A stretch of DNA of 64,000 bases from an uncultured Clostridia bacterium. Its GTDB lineage: Bacteria > Bacillota > Clostridia > Christensenellales > Borkfalkiaceae. The stretch is from the NCBI GenBank assembly GCA_947630705.1, contig CANRIK010000001.1, positions 62,001 to 126,000 of the forward strand, read 5' to 3'. Each line of letters opens with the position of its first letter. Position 1 is the stretch's first letter. Of the stretch, positions 44,170 to 52,584 are shown in pieces. The translations under genes were made by a program, and so were the position numbers. The notes below the pieces were generated by a model. It was given only the letters and a program-made list of their open reading frames with translations, did no database searches and was not told where the DNA came from.

Positions 44170-45359
44170 GCCTTTCTCCTTCGCAAAATATCGCCGACGG
44201 AGAGTTCCGTTGGACATGGAACTCTGTAAACCGTTTGAACAAGTTTGCAGTCGTCCGTCTCTTCGCCCTCGGGAAGATAGGCTCTGTCGACTATAAAAGA
44301 TTTTCCGAAATTTTCGCTCGGAGACAGAATTTCGAGGCAGTCGCCGACTTTGAAACGTCCGCGCATTTCCACATATGCGCAACCGTCAGAATACCCGACG
44401 ACGTTGCCTATATAATCGCAGTCGCCCTTTGTCTGACTGTCTCCGTAATTGACCGTTTTATCGTTAGCGCCGAGAGCGTATGCCGTCGTATAGTCGCGGT
44501 GCGCGGCGGTGAGAAGTTCGCGCTCCACCGTCTTTGAATAACCGCCGTCGAGACAGCGGCGATAGGCGTTTATTACGGTGGCGAGATAATATTCGCTCTT
44601 CATTCTGCCCTCTATTTTGAAGGAACTTACTCCTGCTTTAATCAGCTTGTCGAGGTGCGCGCTCATATTGAGGTCCTTCGAATTGAGGATATATGTGCCT
44701 TTTTCGTCCTCCTCCATATCGAGCCAGCCGCTGTCGGAGAGCTCGTCCGTCTTGCGCACGGAATACTTCCATCTGCACGCCTGAACGCACTCGCCGCGGT
44801 TGCTCTTTCTGCCGGCGAGATAATCGGAAAGCAGACACCTGCCCGAATACGATATGCACATTGCGCCGTGCACGAAGGCTTCCAGCTCGACCTGCGGCAC
44901 AAAGTCGTGTATTTCGGAGATTTCCGCCACTGACAGCTCGCGCGCGAGGATGACGCGCGAGGCGCCCTCCTCCTTCCAGAATTTTACGGCGTATTTATTG
45001 GTGAGGTTGGCCTGCGTGGAGATATGTACGGGCAATTCGGGCGCGCATTTTCTGGCGGCATAAAATACTCCGCTGTCGGAAATTATTGCGGCGTCTGCGC
45101 CGGAATCGCGCAAAAACATAAGATAGTCCTCCATTTCGGACATATCCGAATTTCTGGCGAAAATATTTACTGTGACGTATATCCTCTTGCCGAGGTCATG
45201 GGCGTACCTGACCGCAGACATGAGTTCGTCGCGCGTAAAATTGTCGGCAAAGGAGCGCAGAGAGAAATCCTTCCCTCCGATATAAGCCGCGTCCGCGCCG
45301 AAATAGAGTGCGGTTTTGAGTTTTGAAAAATTGCCCGAAGGCGCCAAAAGTTCGGTCAT
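44166..45359 (-). CDS. U32-family protein, probable tRNA 5-hydroxyuridine synthase (TrhP-like)
   Basis: 397 residues. The U32 signature is clear: EAFVHGAMCISYSGRCLLSD followed by RGECVQACRWKY, whose Cys residues bind an Fe-S cluster in RlhA/TrhP relatives. The annotated peptidase activity of this family is doubtful. It is directly downstream of trmR, as in Bacillus yrrM-yrrN-yrrO, where the U32 proteins hydroxylate U34 and TrmR methylates the product. Only one U32 gene is present here. The role is inferred from family and position. Confidence 0.85.
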   Translation of the reverse strand: MTELLAPSGNFSKLKTALYFGADAAYIGGKDFSLRSFADNFTRDELMSAVRYAHDLGKRIYVTVNIFARNSDMSEMEDYLMFLRDSGADAAIISDSGVFYAARKCAPELPVHISTQANLTNKYAVKFWKEEGASRVILARELSVAEISEIHDFVPQVELEAFVHGAMCISYSGRCLLSDYLAGRKSNRGECVQACRWKYSVRKTDELSDSGWLDMEEDEKGTYILNSKDLNMSAHLDKLIKAGVSSFKIEGRMKSEYYLATVINAYRRCLDGGYSKTVERELLTAAHRDYTTAYALGANDKTVNYGDSQTKGDCDYIGNVVGYSDGCAYVEMRGRFKVGDCLEILSPSENFGKSFIVDRAYLPEGEETDDCKLVQTVYRVPCPTELSVGDILRRRKA

Positions 45360-45364
45360 GGAAT

Positions 45365-46030
45365 TTAAACCTTTTTTACGGACATTGCGAGCCCGTTTCC
45401 CGTGTTCAATATTGCAGTGATAAAATCGGGGTCGGCTGTGACGGCGGCGATATATTCTTTGAGGTGTTCCACAAGCATTTTCCGCTTCTTGGGAGTTTGC
45501 GTTTCGCCCGTTACATACCCGAATAGCAGAACGTCGTCCGCCAAGAGCACGCCGCCGACTTCGAGAAGGCTTTTCAGCCTCGGAAGATATTTTACGTACT
45601 GCGCCTTCGCGCCGTCCAAAAAGATAAAATCATAGGGACCCGTAAGCTCTTCTATGACTTGACCGGCGTCGCCCTCGATGAGCTCGATTTGCGAGGACAT
45701 GTTGAGTTTTATAAAGTTTTGACGGGCCTCTTCGGAAAAAGCCGCGTCCCTTTCCACCGTGGTGATATGCGCATTTGCGCAAGCGCAGAGCATTGCCGCC
45801 GCCGATACTCCCACCGCCGTGCCTATTTCGAGGATTCGGCGAGGTTTCAGGGCGGAGACGAGAGCGGAAAGAAATGTAAGCGTCTCTCTGTCGGAGACGG
45901 GAATTTCCCGTCCGTGAGCGCTCTCTATTATACTCTCTAATCCGTCGGGAAGAGAAATCTTGTTGAAAGGCTCCGTATAACTGCTTTTTTCGACAACGGA
46001 AGTGTCCCTGTGCGCATAGTCGAAATCCAT
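45365..46030 (-). CDS. trmR: SAM-dependent O-methyltransferase, probable tRNA 5-hydroxyuridine methyltransferase TrmR
   Basis: 221 residues of the COMT-like class I methyltransferase family. SAM site ILEIGTAVGVSAAAMLCA, then TTVERDAAFSEEARQNF and the metal-binding FIFLDGAKAQY ... LLADDVLLFG. Size and neighbourhood match Bacillus TrmR (YrrM), which makes 5-methoxyuridine at tRNA position 34. It follows rnjA by 3 bp and precedes the U32 gene by 5 bp. Without that context it would be called only an O-methyltransferase. Confidence 0.85.
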   Translation of the reverse strand: MDFDYAHRDTSVVEKSSYTEPFNKISLPDGLESIIESAHGREIPVSDRETLTFLSALVSALKPRRILEIGTAVGVSAAAMLCACANAHITTVERDAAFSEEARQNFIKLNMSSQIELIEGDAGQVIEELTGPYDFIFLDGAKAQYVKYLPRLKSLLEVGGVLLADDVLLFGYVTGETQTPKKRKMLVEHLKEYIAAVTADPDFITAILNTGNGLAMSVKKV

Positions 46031-46033
46031 ATC

Positions 46034-47923
46034 TTAAAGCTCCACGACGACGGGCACTATCATCGGCGATTGCTTCGTCTTTTTGTAAAGATAATTTTTG
46101 AGAGCGCGCTTTATCGTCCTTTTGAGCTCGTCCACCGAGCCGCGATAAAGGTCGTAGCCGGAAATGGCTCTGTTTATGACCTCGCGCATCTCTTTGTTGT
46201 AGTCGCGGTGAAAATCAAATACAAAACCGCGCGAATTTATTGCCGGTTCGCCGACGACCTCGCAGCCGGAGACGGCTACGGAAACTATGAACAGTCCCTC
46301 CGCCGCAAGCTGACGTCTGTCCTCTATTACCGTAGAGGCCTTTTCGTCCTCTATTCCCTCTCCGTCAATCAGTCGGGCGCCGGACGGAACGTCTTCCAGC
46401 CGACGCAGACCGCCCTTTGCGGTTATCTCTATGCAATTCCCTATGTCGGGAATAAGTATGCGGTTTTCGGGCATACCCAATTCTTCCGCAAGCTGCGCGT
46501 GTTTTTTGAGGTGACGGTATTCGCCGTGAACGGGTATGAAGTAGCGAGGCTTCAACAGCGTATGCATGAGTTTATGCTCCTCGCAACATGCGTGACCCGA
46601 TACGTGAATGTTTTTTATGCTTTCGTATATGACGTTGGCTCCCTTTCTGTAAAGGTTGTCTATGACCTTATAAATCAATTTTTCGTTGCCCGGAATGGGT
46701 GAGGCGGAGATTATAACCGCGTCGTTTGCGCCGACGGTAATCGAGGGATTGTCGCCGTTTGCCATTCTTGTGAGCGCGCTCATCGGTTCGCCCTGACTGC
46801 CCGTGGAGACTATTACCGTTTCGCTGTCGCGGAGATTTTTTATGCGCGAAATATCCACGAGCACGTCGTCGGGAATTTCGAGTTCGCCTATCTTTTCGGC
46901 CGCCTCCACGACATTCAGCATACTGCGGCCGGACAAAACTACCTTTCTGCGATGTTTGACCGCCAAATCGACTATCTGTTTCAGACGGTGGACGTTCGAG
47001 GCGAACGTGGCTATTATTATCCTGCGACGGGCGTTTTCGGCAAAGAGCCTGTCGAGCGTTGCGCCGACTACCGTCTCGCTCATCGTAAAGCCCGAACGCT
47101 CGATATTGGTGCTTTCGCCGAGATACAGAAGCACGCCCCTTGCACCGATTTCGGATATCGTTTTAAGGTCTATCGGCTCTCCGGCCACGGGAGTCAAATC
47201 TATTTTGTAGTCTCCGCTGTGGAATATCACGCCTTGCGGAGTATCTATCGCGAAGGCGAGCGAGCCGGCTATGGAGTGATTGACGTTTATGCAGTGTACG
47301 CCGAAACAGCCGAGCTTTATCGTCTGCCCGGGCGTTACAACCTGCATCTTCACGTCGTTTATGCGGTGCTCGCGCAGTTTGTTGTCTACAAGGGCGAGGG
47401 TGAGTTTTGTGCCTATTACGGGTACCTTTATCTCTTTGAGAAGATAGGGCACGCCGCCTATGTGATCCTCGTGGCCGTGAGTCAAAATGAGAGCGCGTAT
47501 CTTTTTGGAATTTTCCAGAAGATAGGTGATATCCGGCACGACCAAATCGAACCCGGGAGTCTCTTCGGTGGGGAATATGGCTCCGGCGTCGATTATTATT
47601 ATGTCGTTGCCGCATTCCAGCGCCGCCATATTTTTGCCTATTTCGCCCACGCCGCCCAAAAATATTATCTTTACGGCCTTTTGATTTCTTTCCGTCCTGC
47701 GTCTTTTATCCGTGCGGACGGAATCGGGCTCGGTCTTTATCGTCTCTTTCGACTTCCGAACGGCGACCGCCTTTTCGGCTCTTGCCGGCTTCAACGCCCC
47801 TCTCTTTACGGCGGCCTTTTCCGCTCTCTCCTCCGCGCGCAAGCCCGTTTTGGCCGCGGCGCGCGAACGCCTCGGCAACCGCTTTTTTACGGCGGAGTTC
47901 TCGTTATTATTTATCTGTTCCAA
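46034..47923 (-). CDS. rnjA: Ribonuclease J with a long basic N-terminal extension
   Basis: 629 residues, about 75 more than usual. The extra sequence is residues 1-84, rich in Lys, Arg and Ala (KKRLPRRSRAAAKTGLRAEE). The enzyme proper starts at VKIIFLGGVGEIGKN and has the metallo-beta-lactamase motif LTHGHEDHIGGVPYLL, the beta-CASP domain and the C-terminal domain. It is a 5'-to-3' exo- and endonuclease in mRNA turnover. Translation starts at TTG 47923, with AGAGGA 7 bases upstream. First gene of the trmR-U32-aroA operon. Confidence 0.94.
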   Translation of the reverse strand: MEQINNNENSAVKKRLPRRSRAAAKTGLRAEERAEKAAVKRGALKPARAEKAVAVRKSKETIKTEPDSVRTDKRRRTERNQKAVKIIFLGGVGEIGKNMAALECGNDIIIIDAGAIFPTEETPGFDLVVPDITYLLENSKKIRALILTHGHEDHIGGVPYLLKEIKVPVIGTKLTLALVDNKLREHRINDVKMQVVTPGQTIKLGCFGVHCINVNHSIAGSLAFAIDTPQGVIFHSGDYKIDLTPVAGEPIDLKTISEIGARGVLLYLGESTNIERSGFTMSETVVGATLDRLFAENARRRIIIATFASNVHRLKQIVDLAVKHRRKVVLSGRSMLNVVEAAEKIGELEIPDDVLVDISRIKNLRDSETVIVSTGSQGEPMSALTRMANGDNPSITVGANDAVIISASPIPGNEKLIYKVIDNLYRKGANVIYESIKNIHVSGHACCEEHKLMHTLLKPRYFIPVHGEYRHLKKHAQLAEELGMPENRILIPDIGNCIEITAKGGLRRLEDVPSGARLIDGEGIEDEKASTVIEDRRQLAAEGLFIVSVAVSGCEVVGEPAINSRGFVFDFHRDYNKEMREVINRAISGYDLYRGSVDELKRTIKRALKNYLYKKTKQSPMIVPVVVEL

Positions 47924-47980
47924 TATAAATTCCTCTTTGAAGGGTTATTTCATTCTGCGGCTTTTCGCCATTTAACTTAA

Positions 47981-48002
47981 TAAAGGGGGCGAACCCCCTT
48001 TA
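47981..48002 (-). terminator. Terminator of the coiled-coil protein gene
   Basis: 9-bp stem TAAAGGGGG and CCCCCTTTA, with a UUCG tetraloop on the minus-strand transcript, 4 bp after the stop at 48007. Confidence 0.75.
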
Positions 48003-48006
48003 TAAT

Positions 48007-49854
48007 TTATTTGCCTTTTTCGACGTCCTTTACAAGTCCGTCTTCAATAAGTTCTTCCATTGTTTCGTAGGGATACATGGCCGCGTAGTCGCGCTCGATT
48101 ACTTTGTTGCGCTTGACGGCGCCCATGTTTTCGAGCATTTCGTCCACAAGTCTTATGGCCTTTTTCGCTCCTCTCGGAGATTTGATCTTAACCATGAGCG
48201 GCGTGCCGTGCATACTCTTGTTATCGGAAACGTCCGCGTGATGATAGACCGAATACTCGTAATCCGCCGGATTCAAAGCAAGATACAGACAGAGCGTTTT
48301 TCCGCGTATTTTGAAGCGCGCTATGGTCTCCCTGCCCTTATTGAAGCGTTCGGCGCCCCATGCTATGTTGGAATTTACCTTTGCGTAAGAGAGAAGCGCG
48401 GTCTTGACGCTGCCGTAATACTGCTTTATCTCGTCGGAGCTCTGGATTATCCTTGCTATGAACGAACGGTCGTATTTCATCATGTTGGCAAAGTCAACGC
48501 CGTCTAAATCCCCTTCTTTGCCGCTGTCGGAGTCGTCCGCGCCGGCAATGAGAACGGACAGTCCGTCCGAGCCGTCCGCGGAGCCTACCGCGTCGGCGTC
48601 AACGAGGTCGCTGACCGTTACAAGGGAGGAATCTTCCGCAACGTAACCGGAATCGTAGGCTTCCGACGCGGAAGCCGCCGCCTCATGCAAAATCACTCCC
48701 GAAGCCATCATGGCTTTCAGTTCGGAAATCTGCCTCTCTATCTTATCGAAGCGTTCATCGGAGGATTTGCCGATTTCTCCTGCTACGCGGTCGGTTATCT
48801 GGCCTATACCGTCCTCGTCAATGACTATGTCGTAGTCGTGACTCTCCTGATTTTCAATCAGTTTTTCGGAGACGGACTTGCTTATCTGCTCGCTGTCCAC
48901 GTTTGCCGCCGGCAATCCGGTCATGAGCTGGCTGACCACTTTATCGGCTATATCGTCGCTGTCCAGCTCGGGAAGATATTCGGAGAGCACCGCCGCCGCC
49001 TTTTCGGCTATGGCGTCCTCGTTTATGCCCGCCACCTTTATCTTATCGCCGATACGCGAGGCAACCTCGTCGTAATCGGTCTCCCTTTCGGTGAGATATT
49101 CGAGCGTGGAGCGAAGCTTTTCGGCTATTGCAGAGGAAATGAGGTCGTAATTGAGCTTTTCGACTATATCCTTTGAAATGGAATTGCATCCGTCGTCGTC
49201 TACGAGTATGTCGAAATCGTCGGCCTTGATACCGCCGACTTTCAAAGCTATTCTGTCGGCGAGTTCGTCCTCGTCAAGCTGCAAATCGACGGGCATGGGC
49301 GCGGAAAGACTGCGGTATTCCTGATTCTGTTCGCCTTCTTCCTGCGCATATTGAGTGGGCACGGCGTGCTCGGGAACGACAATCTGTTCGGCAACCTTGC
49401 AGGCGATATAGTCGGGGGAAATAACTTCCTGAACGGGAAGCATCTGCGCCACCTTCTCGGCAAGTTTGTCGTAATCTATCTCCGCGCGCATAGACGCCGC
49501 GTATCCGCCGGACTGCGATGGCGCGCCTCCCATAAGGGCGGCCAAATCGTCCATCTGTTTTTTGAGCGCGGTAAATATACTCTCGTTCTGCGCGGCGAGA
49601 TATTTCATTTCGAGTTTCAGAGAATTGACCTGCTGTTGCAGGGAATCGTGCACTTCGCTTATCTGACGCGAAGCCCGTTCGCCGCTCGCTCCGGCGGCGC
49701 CGCGAGCTATGACGTCGAGCTTTTCGTTTGTTTTCTGAATTTCAAAGGAAAGTTTTTCCACTCTTCCGAGTATCTCGTTGTCCGTTTCGAGAATTACGTC
49801 GGCCTTCTTCGCGTTATTGGCGTTCCGCTTGTAGTTCGGTTCGCTTTTGCCCAT
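48007..49854 (-). CDS. Coiled-coil repeat protein with C-terminal copy of the undescribed domain
   Basis: 615 residues from ATG 49854 (AAGGTGG 8 bases upstream; a GTG four codons earlier overlaps that site). Family not recognised. The N-terminus is coiled coil (about 25-105). From about 130 to 365 a helical motif with I-A-x-[KR]-[VIL]-x-x-x-[IL] spacing recurs about nine times (KLAEKVAQML, ELADRIALKV, AIAEKLRS, VASRIGDKI, DIADKVVSQL, QITDRVAGEI). A related block occurs twice (DILVDDDGCNSI, DIVIDEDGIGQI). After an acidic Ser-rich linker, residues 460-609 repeat the domain of the 2521-4650 gene (KYDRSFIARIIQSSDEIKQY ... RGKTLCLYLALNPADY). No signal or TM segment, so cytoplasmic. Confidence 0.85.
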   Translation of the reverse strand: MGKSEPNYKRNANNAKKADVILETDNEILGRVEKLSFEIQKTNEKLDVIARGAAGASGERASRQISEVHDSLQQQVNSLKLEMKYLAAQNESIFTALKKQMDDLAALMGGAPSQSGGYAASMRAEIDYDKLAEKVAQMLPVQEVISPDYIACKVAEQIVVPEHAVPTQYAQEEGEQNQEYRSLSAPMPVDLQLDEDELADRIALKVGGIKADDFDILVDDDGCNSISKDIVEKLNYDLISSAIAEKLRSTLEYLTERETDYDEVASRIGDKIKVAGINEDAIAEKAAAVLSEYLPELDSDDIADKVVSQLMTGLPAANVDSEQISKSVSEKLIENQESHDYDIVIDEDGIGQITDRVAGEIGKSSDERFDKIERQISELKAMMASGVILHEAAASASEAYDSGYVAEDSSLVTVSDLVDADAVGSADGSDGLSVLIAGADDSDSGKEGDLDGVDFANMMKYDRSFIARIIQSSDEIKQYYGSVKTALLSYAKVNSNIAWGAERFNKGRETIARFKIRGKTLCLYLALNPADYEYSVYHHADVSDNKSMHGTPLMVKIKSPRGAKKAIRLVDEMLENMGAVKRNKVIERDYAAMYPYETMEELIEDGLVKDVEKGK

Positions 49855-49920
49855 TTGAATTTCCACCTTTTATATATTTTGCAGAATCTTTCTGTTATAA
49901 ACGATAAGTTCTCATTTAAT

Positions 49921-49949
49921 AGTTTACACCAAACGCAAAAAAAAGTAAA
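49921..49949 (-). promoter_or_regulatory. Possible promoter of the coiled-coil protein
   Basis: Minus-strand TTTACT (49944-49949), 17-bp spacer, TAAACT (49921-49926), about 65 bp ahead of the ATG at 49854. The gap 49855-50129 is otherwise A/T-rich with no gene. Confidence 0.45.
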
Positions 49950-50061
49950 TACTATTGATCTATTTTTTTGATTCAAATTTATAATTTTTTGTGTATGTTT
50001 GCGGCATATGTGGGGGTATATTGTCATTTTTATGAAATTTTATTCATTTATATAAAAAATG

Positions 50062-50090
50062 TTGTATTTTTAATCATTTTATAGTATAAT
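50062..50090 (+). promoter_or_regulatory. Promoter of serC-serA
   Basis: TTGTAT at 50062-50067, 17-bp spacer, TATAAT at 50085-50090. Start near 50097 leaves a leader of about 33 nt before the serC ATG, with AAAAGGAG in it. Confidence 0.7.
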
Positions 50091-50129
50091 TAACTTCAAA
50101 ATAGAATTTTACCTTAAAAGGAGATTTGT

Positions 50130-51209
50130 ATGGAAAACAGAGTTTACAATTTTGCCGCGGGACCTTCGACCCTGCCTCTCGCCGTGCTCGAAAAGGCGCA
50201 GAGCGAATTTCTTAATTTCAACGGGACGGGAATGTCCGTAACCGAAATTTCTCACCGCGACAAGGCATACGAAGCCGTAGTGCGCGAGGCGGAGAGCCTT
50301 GTCAGAGAGCTGTTGAAAGTTCCCGACGACTACTGCGTGCTGTTCGTACAGGGCGGAGCCTCCACTCAATTCGCCGCAGTGCCGCTCAACCTCATGCACA
50401 ACAAGGTGGCCGATTACATCGTCACCGGAAACTTTGCAAAAAAGGCTTGGGAAGAGGGCACTATTTACGGCACAGCAAATAAGATCGGCGACAGTTCGGA
50501 CAAAGTTTACACATACATACCGGACATTGACAAACTCAAATACACCGAGGGCGCGGATTACGTGCACATAACTTCAAACAACACTATTTTCGGAACGAGA
50601 TATCCGGAATTCCCCAAATGCAAGGCGCCGCTCGTGGCGGATATGTCGTCGGAAATTTTTTCCAGAGAGATAAACGTGGCCGATTTCGGAGCAATCTACG
50701 CCGGAGCGCAGAAAAACCTTGCGCCGGCCGGAGTCACGATAGTCATCGCAAAGAGATCGCTCATTCAGGATCCCCTTCCCTTCTGCCCCACTCTCCTCAA
50801 ATGGAAAGTGCAGGACAAAGACGGTTCGCTGTACAACACGCCTCCGGCTTTCTCCATTTACATGGCATGGCTGGTTCTCAAAGACCTTAAAGCAAAGGGC
50901 GGCGTGAAGGCGATAAACGAAATCGACGTCTACAAGGCCGGTCTTTTGTACGACTTTATCGACAACTCCAAACTGTTCAAAAACAACGTGGTAAAAAAGT
51001 ACCGTTCGATAATGAACGTGCCCTTTGTAACGGGAAGCGAGGAGCTGGACGCGAAATTCGTCGCCGAGGCCAAAAAGGCCGGACTCGTTTCGCTGAAAGG
51101 TCACAGGCTTGTGGGCGGCATGAGAGCCTCCATTTACAACGCCATGCCCGTGGAAGGCGTTAAAGCCCTCATTGACTTCATGAAAAAATTCGAGGTGGAA
51201 AATGCTTAA
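50130..51209 (+). CDS. serC: Phosphoserine aminotransferase
   Basis: 359 residues. Begins VYNFAAGPSTLPLAVLEKAQ, then VLFVQGGASTQFAAVPLNLM and the PLP-lysine block FGAIYAGAQKNLAPAGVTIV. It transaminates 3-phosphohydroxypyruvate with glutamate in serine synthesis. It overlaps serA by 8 bp, so the two enzymes of the first two steps are made together. No serB is seen. Confidence 0.97.
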   Translation: MENRVYNFAAGPSTLPLAVLEKAQSEFLNFNGTGMSVTEISHRDKAYEAVVREAESLVRELLKVPDDYCVLFVQGGASTQFAAVPLNLMHNKVADYIVTGNFAKKAWEEGTIYGTANKIGDSSDKVYTYIPDIDKLKYTEGADYVHITSNNTIFGTRYPEFPKCKAPLVADMSSEIFSREINVADFGAIYAGAQKNLAPAGVTIVIAKRSLIQDPLPFCPTLLKWKVQDKDGSLYNTPPAFSIYMAWLVLKDLKAKGGVKAINEIDVYKAGLLYDFIDNSKLFKNNVVKKYRSIMNVPFVTGSEELDAKFVAEAKKAGLVSLKGHRLVGGMRASIYNAMPVEGVKALIDFMKKFEVENA

Positions 51210-52359
51210 AATTCTCAAACTCAATTCAATAAGTCCTCTTGCGGACGAATATTTCGAAAATTACGAGTACTCCGACGCCGTGAAAGAGCCCGACGGAATA
51301 ATGGTGCGGAGCGCGGCAATGGCCGACTATGCGGTGAACGACAATCTGCTTGCGGTGGCGCGCGCGGGAGCCGGAACGAACAATATACCCTCCGCCGAAT
51401 ACGCGAAAAAAGGAATTGTCGTGTTCAATACCCCCGGAGCAAACGCAAACGCCGTTAAGGAATTGGTCATATGCGAACTGTTTCTGGGCGGAAGAAAGAT
51501 TACCGACGGAATAGACTGGGTAAAGACCCTTAAAGGCGAGGGCGAAAACGTGGGAAAACTTGTGGAAAAAGGCAAGGGCAAATTCGTCGGCCGCGAAATT
51601 ACGGGTAAAACCCTCGGAGTTATCGGTCTCGGCGCAATAGGCGTAAACGTCGCGAACGCCGCGTTCGCTCTCGGAATGAAGGTCGTGAGCACGGACACTC
51701 ACCTCTCGACAAAGAGCGCGCTCGCTCTTTCCTCGCACGTGAAAGTGGTTGCAACCGCGGAGGAAGTGCTCAAACAGTCCGACTTCGTTACCGTTCATAT
51801 TCCGCTCACTCCCGAAACGCGCGGAATGTTCAACGCCGCAGTCTTTGCGCAGATGAAGGACGGCGCGACGCTGATAAACAACAGCCGCGGAGAGTTGGTG
51901 AATACAGACGACGTTATAGAGGCCTTGAACAGCGGAAAACTTTCGAGATATATTACGGATTTCCCCGACGACAAGCTGATAGGCGTACCCAACGCCATCT
52001 GCGTGCCGCACCTCGGCGCGAGCACTCCGGAAGCGGAGGATAATTGCGCAGTCATGGCGGCGAAAGAACTCACCGACTACATAGAGCACGGAAATATAGA
52101 AAACAGCGTAAACTATCCCTCTCTCTCCATGCCGGAATCGGGCGCGGAGAGACTGTGCGTACACCATATGAACGTTAAGGAAATTCTTTCTAAAATCCTG
52201 ACCGTAATCTCCTCGCAGGGAATAAACGTCGAGAACATGCAGGACTCGTCGAAGGGAGAATATGCCTATCTCGTATGCGACCTATCCGACAAACTGACGG
52301 CCGAAAACATCAAAAAAATAGCCGACGTCGAGGGCGTTTTAAGGGTAAGAACCATATAA
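51202..52359 (+). CDS. serA: D-3-phosphoglycerate dehydrogenase
   Basis: 385 residues. The catalytic and NAD domains have TLGVIGLGAIGVNVANAAFA, the Arg in NNSRGELVNTDDVIEALNSG and the Glu-His relay ending VPHLGASTPEAEDN. A C-terminal ACT domain of about 70 residues (VKEILSKILTVISSQGINVE) could mediate serine feedback. It oxidises 3-phosphoglycerate, the first step of serine synthesis. The short form, without the intervening domain. Confidence 0.97.
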   Translation: MLKILKLNSISPLADEYFENYEYSDAVKEPDGIMVRSAAMADYAVNDNLLAVARAGAGTNNIPSAEYAKKGIVVFNTPGANANAVKELVICELFLGGRKITDGIDWVKTLKGEGENVGKLVEKGKGKFVGREITGKTLGVIGLGAIGVNVANAAFALGMKVVSTDTHLSTKSALALSSHVKVVATAEEVLKQSDFVTVHIPLTPETRGMFNAAVFAQMKDGATLINNSRGELVNTDDVIEALNSGKLSRYITDFPDDKLIGVPNAICVPHLGASTPEAEDNCAVMAAKELTDYIEHGNIENSVNYPSLSMPESGAERLCVHHMNVKEILSKILTVISSQGINVENMQDSSKGEYAYLVCDLSDKLTAENIKKIADVEGVLRVRTI

Positions 52360-52390
52360 GCGACCATCCGAACCGGTATAATAAAAACCG

Positions 52391-52427
52391 CCTCCGCGCA
52401 TAATAAATAAAAACGCGGAGGTTTTTT
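52391..52427. terminator. Bidirectional hairpin whose 3' arm is the next ribosome binding site
   Basis: CCTCCGCG (52391-52398) pairs with CGCGGAGG (52414-52421); the plus strand continues TTTTTTT and the minus strand GTTTTTAT, so it can terminate serA and, from the other side, spoIVA. The GGAGG in the right arm lies 7 bases before ATG 52429, an ideal Shine-Dalgarno site that the stem would hide. Confidence 0.7.
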
Positions 52428-52428
52428 T

Positions 52429-52584
52429 ATGAGTAAGAAAAAGAAGAAAGTGGCGCGGCTGACCGAGGAACAATACAACGCGTACATTATGAGCATAAAG
52501 GACGAAGCCTCGGCATACGACGCAAACGGAGAAATCTTCGTTCCGCCCGTTTTGCAGAAAAAAGAGGAGAAAAAGGACTTTTAA
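52429..52584 (+). CDS. Small basic protein, 51 residues, unknown
   Basis: Starts MSKKKKKVARLTEEQYNAYI and ends in a Lys/Glu-rich tail after EIFVPPVLQ. The ideal GGAGG spacing and protein-like composition make it a likely gene. I do not recognise a family. It is preceded by the hairpin at 52391-52427, and its stop abuts the stop of the convergent spoIVA with no gap, so a spoIVA transcript that ends at the hairpin would be antisense to all of it. Confidence 0.65.
   Translation: MSKKKKKVARLTEEQYNAYIMSIKDEASAYDANGEIFVPPVLQKKEEKKDF

Noticed and set aside
46952..47980. 342-codon plus-strand ORF
   Set aside because: Opposite RNase J, with Tyr/Phe/Arg-rich shadow composition.
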